Positions 62,001-64,000 of a DNA stretch of 64,000 bases are shown here, one piece after another. Source of the stretch: Cycas panzhihuaensis (taxonomy: Eukaryota; Cycadophyta); NCBI GenBank assembly GCA_023213395.1, contig CM041465.1, positions 92,077,741 to 92,141,740 on the forward strand. Reading direction: 5' to 3'. A program made the position numbers and the translations under genes. The notes under the pieces are model-generated. The model was not told where the DNA came from. It did not search any database and saw nothing but the letters and a program-made list of their open reading frames with translations. The number at the start of each line of letters is the position of its first letter. Position 1 is the stretch's first letter.

Positions 62001-63236
62001 TACTTCCTCACAGAATAAGAAGCCAAAAATACAGAGCCTTGTTCAATCATGTAGAGCCACAGTCATATATTAAATCAAAGGAGGACACTGAATAGAGAAA
62101 TGCCATGGATGTTGAACTAAGAAGATGGGAAAATACAAAGCTATGTTAGTAACAAAAGGCTACATACAAATAGTAGGAGTGGATTGTGATAAAACCTTCT
62201 CACCTATAGCTAAGTTGAACATAGTAAGAATAGTAATAGCCTTAGCTACACAAAAGAACTAGAAGATACACCAATTGGATGTCAACAGTACCTTTTTGAA
62301 TGGTCAAATAGAAGAAGAAGTATACACATCACAACTTGAGGGTTACATCAAGCATAGACAAGAGCACTTAGTCTACACATTGAAAAAGGCACTATATGGG
62401 ATGAAATAAGCTCCTTGTTCCTAGTAAATAAAATTGGATAACCATCTTTACAAAAATGGTTTCCACAGGTGTAGCTCAGACTCAAGTCTATATGGAAAAA
62501 ATTGAAATGGTACAATCACCATAATAGTGGTGTATGTTAATGACATGATTCTTACTAGTGATGATGAAGAATCAATATCTAACATAAAAGGTTAGCTAGA
62601 GAAAAAAAATTAAAATCACATATTTGGGCCTTCTAAATTATTATGTAGGAATCCAAGTCAATCAAGAGGGTAATTCAGTCACATTGTGCCAAAGTAAGTA
62701 CATGAAAGACTTGTTGACAAAATTCCAAATGGAAGAGTATAATCCATGCTCCACTACTATGGAAGTTAATTGCTATAGGAACCACATGTTGATGCCACCT
62801 TATTCAGGTAGCTGGTCGGTAGCCTTATCTACCTCATAATAACCAGACTTGATATTTCATACACAGTAGGTCTAGTATCAAGATACATACATAAACCCAA
62901 GGTAAATTATTAGAAAGTTACAAAGAAGATACTGAGATATTTGAAATGAATAACTGAATTAAGGTTGGCATTTCTAAAAGAAGAGTCTCTCAAATTAACT
63001 AGATTTTATGATTTAGACTAGGTAGGAGATAATGAACAAAGGAAATCAATTAGTAGTTATTATTTCTTTCTAGGCTCCTAGAGTAGCAAAAAATAAGCAA
63101 TTATAGCTCTATCATCTATAGAGATAAAGTATAAATCAATAGTCAGTGCAACTACTGAAGTAATATGGCTAAGGCAACTACTAAATGACCTAGAAGTATC
63201 TTAGAAAGGAGTAATAATACTCTACTATGATAATTA
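62001..63236 (+). pseudogene. Reverse transcriptase and RNase H (first part) of element C
   Basis: RT blocks: RNAMDVEL, KTFSPIAKLNIVRIVIALA, WKIHQLDVNSTFLNGQIEEEVY, ALYGMK, VVYVNDMILTSDD near 62530 (usual YVDD; first Asp is Asn), GLLNYYVGIQV and FQMEEYNPCSTTMEV. RNase H follows with ALSSIEIKYKSIVSATTEVIWLRQLL and ILYYDN, where the miniature element interrupts it at 63236. Many stops. Confidence 0.85.
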
Positions 63237-63322
63237 TGTTAGAGCGTGTGACGCTAACTATCACAAGGAAGTCCTCTTCCCAAATCACCATGGGGCTTTT
63301 GGTGTAACAACAACCTGTGATA
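63237..63322 (+). repeat. 5' LTR of the miniature element (86 bp)
   Basis: TGTTAGAGCGTGTGACG to AACAACCTGTGATA. 77 of 86 positions match the 3' copy with no gaps; eight of the nine differences are transitions. Confidence 0.92.
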
Positions 63323-63324
63323 AG

Positions 63325-63336
63325 TGGTATCAAAGC
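63325..63336 (+). promoter_or_regulatory. Primer-binding site of the miniature element
   Basis: TGGTATCAAAGC, two nucleotides inside the LTR. It differs from the initiator tRNA-Met complement TGGTATCAGAGC at one base. Confidence 0.9.
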
Positions 63337-63475
63337 GACCAGGTTTAAAACTAGTCCTATGTATCGCGGTAGCGCACCTGAAGATATGTGAAGGTATTTG
63401 GAGGATGGCGTCAAGGAACATTGTGGTGGATATGCAATGATGTGTAGGTACAACCAACTCCTTCTGATGGGGGAG

Positions 63476-63561
63476 TGTTGGAGTGTGTGATGCTAACTAT
63501 CACAAGGAAGTCTTCTTCCCAAATCACCCTAGGGCTTTTGGTGTAACGGCAACCTGTGACA
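63476..63561 (+). repeat. 3' LTR of the miniature element (86 bp)
   Basis: TGTTGGAGTGTGTGATG to GGCAACCTGTGACA, preceded by the purine tract GATGGGGGAG and followed by the AATTA duplication. Confidence 0.92.
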
Positions 63562-63566
63562 AATTA

Positions 63567-63776
63567 AAGCACCATCAAGCTTACAAAGAATCTAGTACTT
63601 CATGCAAGAACTAGGCACATTAAAGTACACCATCATTTTATTCGAGAGAAGGTTTAAAACAAGGAGATAAACCTTGTTTACTACCCAATAGGTGATCAAG
63701 TGGTAGATATTTTGGCAAAGCCACTAGGAAAAGATAGATTCCAAGTCCTTAAAGACAAAATAGGGTTAAAAGAATA
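63567..63776 (+). pseudogene. C-terminal RNase H of element C
   Basis: It continues the frame before 63237: SSLTKN-like, NLVLHARTRHIKVHHHFIREKV, then NLVYYPIGDQVVDILAKPLGK and FQVLKDKIGLKE, ending in TAA near 63775. This is the conserved last block of copia RNase H, with one stop (EKV*). Confidence 0.85.
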
Positions 63777-63783
63777 AAACATT

Positions 63784-63792
63784 AAGAGAGGG
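63784..63792 (+). promoter_or_regulatory. Polypurine tract of element C
   Basis: AAGAGAGGG directly before the TG of the 3' LTR; primes plus-strand synthesis in the family. Confidence 0.8.
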
Positions 63793-63958
63793 TGTTAGAA
63801 TGTAATGTTTTATCTAAGATCTTAGATAAATATCTATATATGTATCTTTGTGTAACTGAAGGACATATATCAGTTTGTCATGTTTTGGTTACAAGTTAGT
63901 TTAAGAGGAGTTATAAGCCCAAGCATTATTCATCTACCATTCTAGTGTCAATCTAATA
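63793..63958 (+). repeat. 3' LTR of element C (166 bp, internally deleted)
   Basis: TGTTAGAATGTAATG to GTCAATCTAATA. It lacks 41 bp compared with the 5' LTR, the gap lying between AGCCC and AAGCATT. Confidence 0.9.
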
Positions 63959-63963
63959 GTATG
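63959..63963 (+). repeat. Target-site duplication of element C, right copy (GTATG)
   Basis: Identical to 50940-50944, 13 kb away, proving that the two LTRs belong to one insertion event. Confidence 0.9.
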
Positions 63964-64000
63964 AGGGTTTCTTTAGTATCTCCATCATGTGTTTCTTTTT

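Larger units (their letters stand above)
63237..63561 (+). mobile_element. TRIM/SMART-like miniature LTR retrotransposon (325 bp)
   Basis: Two direct repeats of 86 bp (63237-63322 and 63476-63561) flank 153 bp that holds a primer site (TGGTATCAAAGC) and a polypurine tract (GATGGGGGAG) but no coding capacity. Perfect 5-bp duplications AATTA lie at 63232-63236 and 63562-63566. It splits the RNase H of element C, whose frame continues after it. It depends on other elements for all enzymes. The structure is that of terminal-repeat retrotransposons in miniature. The LTRs lack the 5S-like promoter that defines Cassandra. Confidence 0.93.
50945..63958 (+). mobile_element. Ty1/copia element C, interrupted by two later insertions
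   Basis: Both LTRs, primer site, polypurine tract and a perfect 5-bp target duplication are present. Coding parts lie in copia order at 51931-53687 and 61290-63776, separated by element B and, near the end, by a 325-bp miniature element. Without the insertions and one copy of each duplication it is about 5.1 kb, normal for small plant copia elements (Ale/Retrofit-like size; lineage is inferred from length only). Confidence 0.92.

Noticed and set aside
63237-63561. Considered as a Cassandra-type element
   Set aside because: The 86-bp LTR has no 5S rRNA-like promoter box and is far shorter than Cassandra LTRs.

Overview
This window looks like heterochromatic, intergenic DNA of a flowering plant. 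I found no host gene, tRNA, rRNA or CRISPR array. Almost everything recognisable is a decayed transposable element: Ty1/copia and Ty3/gypsy LTR retrotransposons, one L1-type LINE and one miniature LTR element. The plant assignment rests on initiator-Met-tRNA-type primer sites (TGGTATYARAGC), a plant L1 with a DUF4283-type ORF1 followed by an APE-like endonuclease, Tat/Athila-like gypsy proteins, and heavy C-to-T/G-to-A decay typical of methylated plant transposons. The species cannot be named from the sequence.

Layout. 1-1338: 3' end and LTR of a copia family here called 'B-family'. 1546-2491: inverted 5' end (LTR plus leader) of the 'D-family'. 2492-5060: D-like copia remnant E. 5285-6830: gypsy gag-protease remnant F. 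6831-9960: unassigned AT-rich DNA with a palindrome cluster. 9961-11339: probable proline/tyrosine-rich gypsy gag N-terminus. 11340-21697: copia element D, whose 3' LTR is swollen by about 1.6 kb of (TA)n-type microsatellite and contains a perfect inverted duplication. 21698-22465: second gypsy gag piece. 22980-31870: decayed Tat-like gypsy element I (gag, protease, RT, integrase, extra RNase H). 32121-32287: exact 29-bp tandem repeat. 32600-34490: unidentified minus-strand coding-like DNA. 37362-38983: copia remnant G, fused directly to copia element A (38984-45953, minus). A is itself inserted into the L1 LINE (45954-49040, minus).

The right end is a three-level nest. Copia element C (50945-63958, target duplication GTATG on both sides) carries B-family element B (53688-61284, duplication CTCCA/CTCTA) in its integrase, and a 325-bp TRIM/SMART-like element (63237-63561, duplication AATTA) in its RNase H. 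Taking out the two insertions and one copy of each duplication leaves about 5.1 kb, a normal length for a small plant copia element.

Nothing here appears able to move by itself. Every pol region has stops, and several catalytic residues are lost. The main interest is structural: the miniature element, the datable nesting, the LTR-borne microsatellite that has grown, and the fold-back duplication at its edge.
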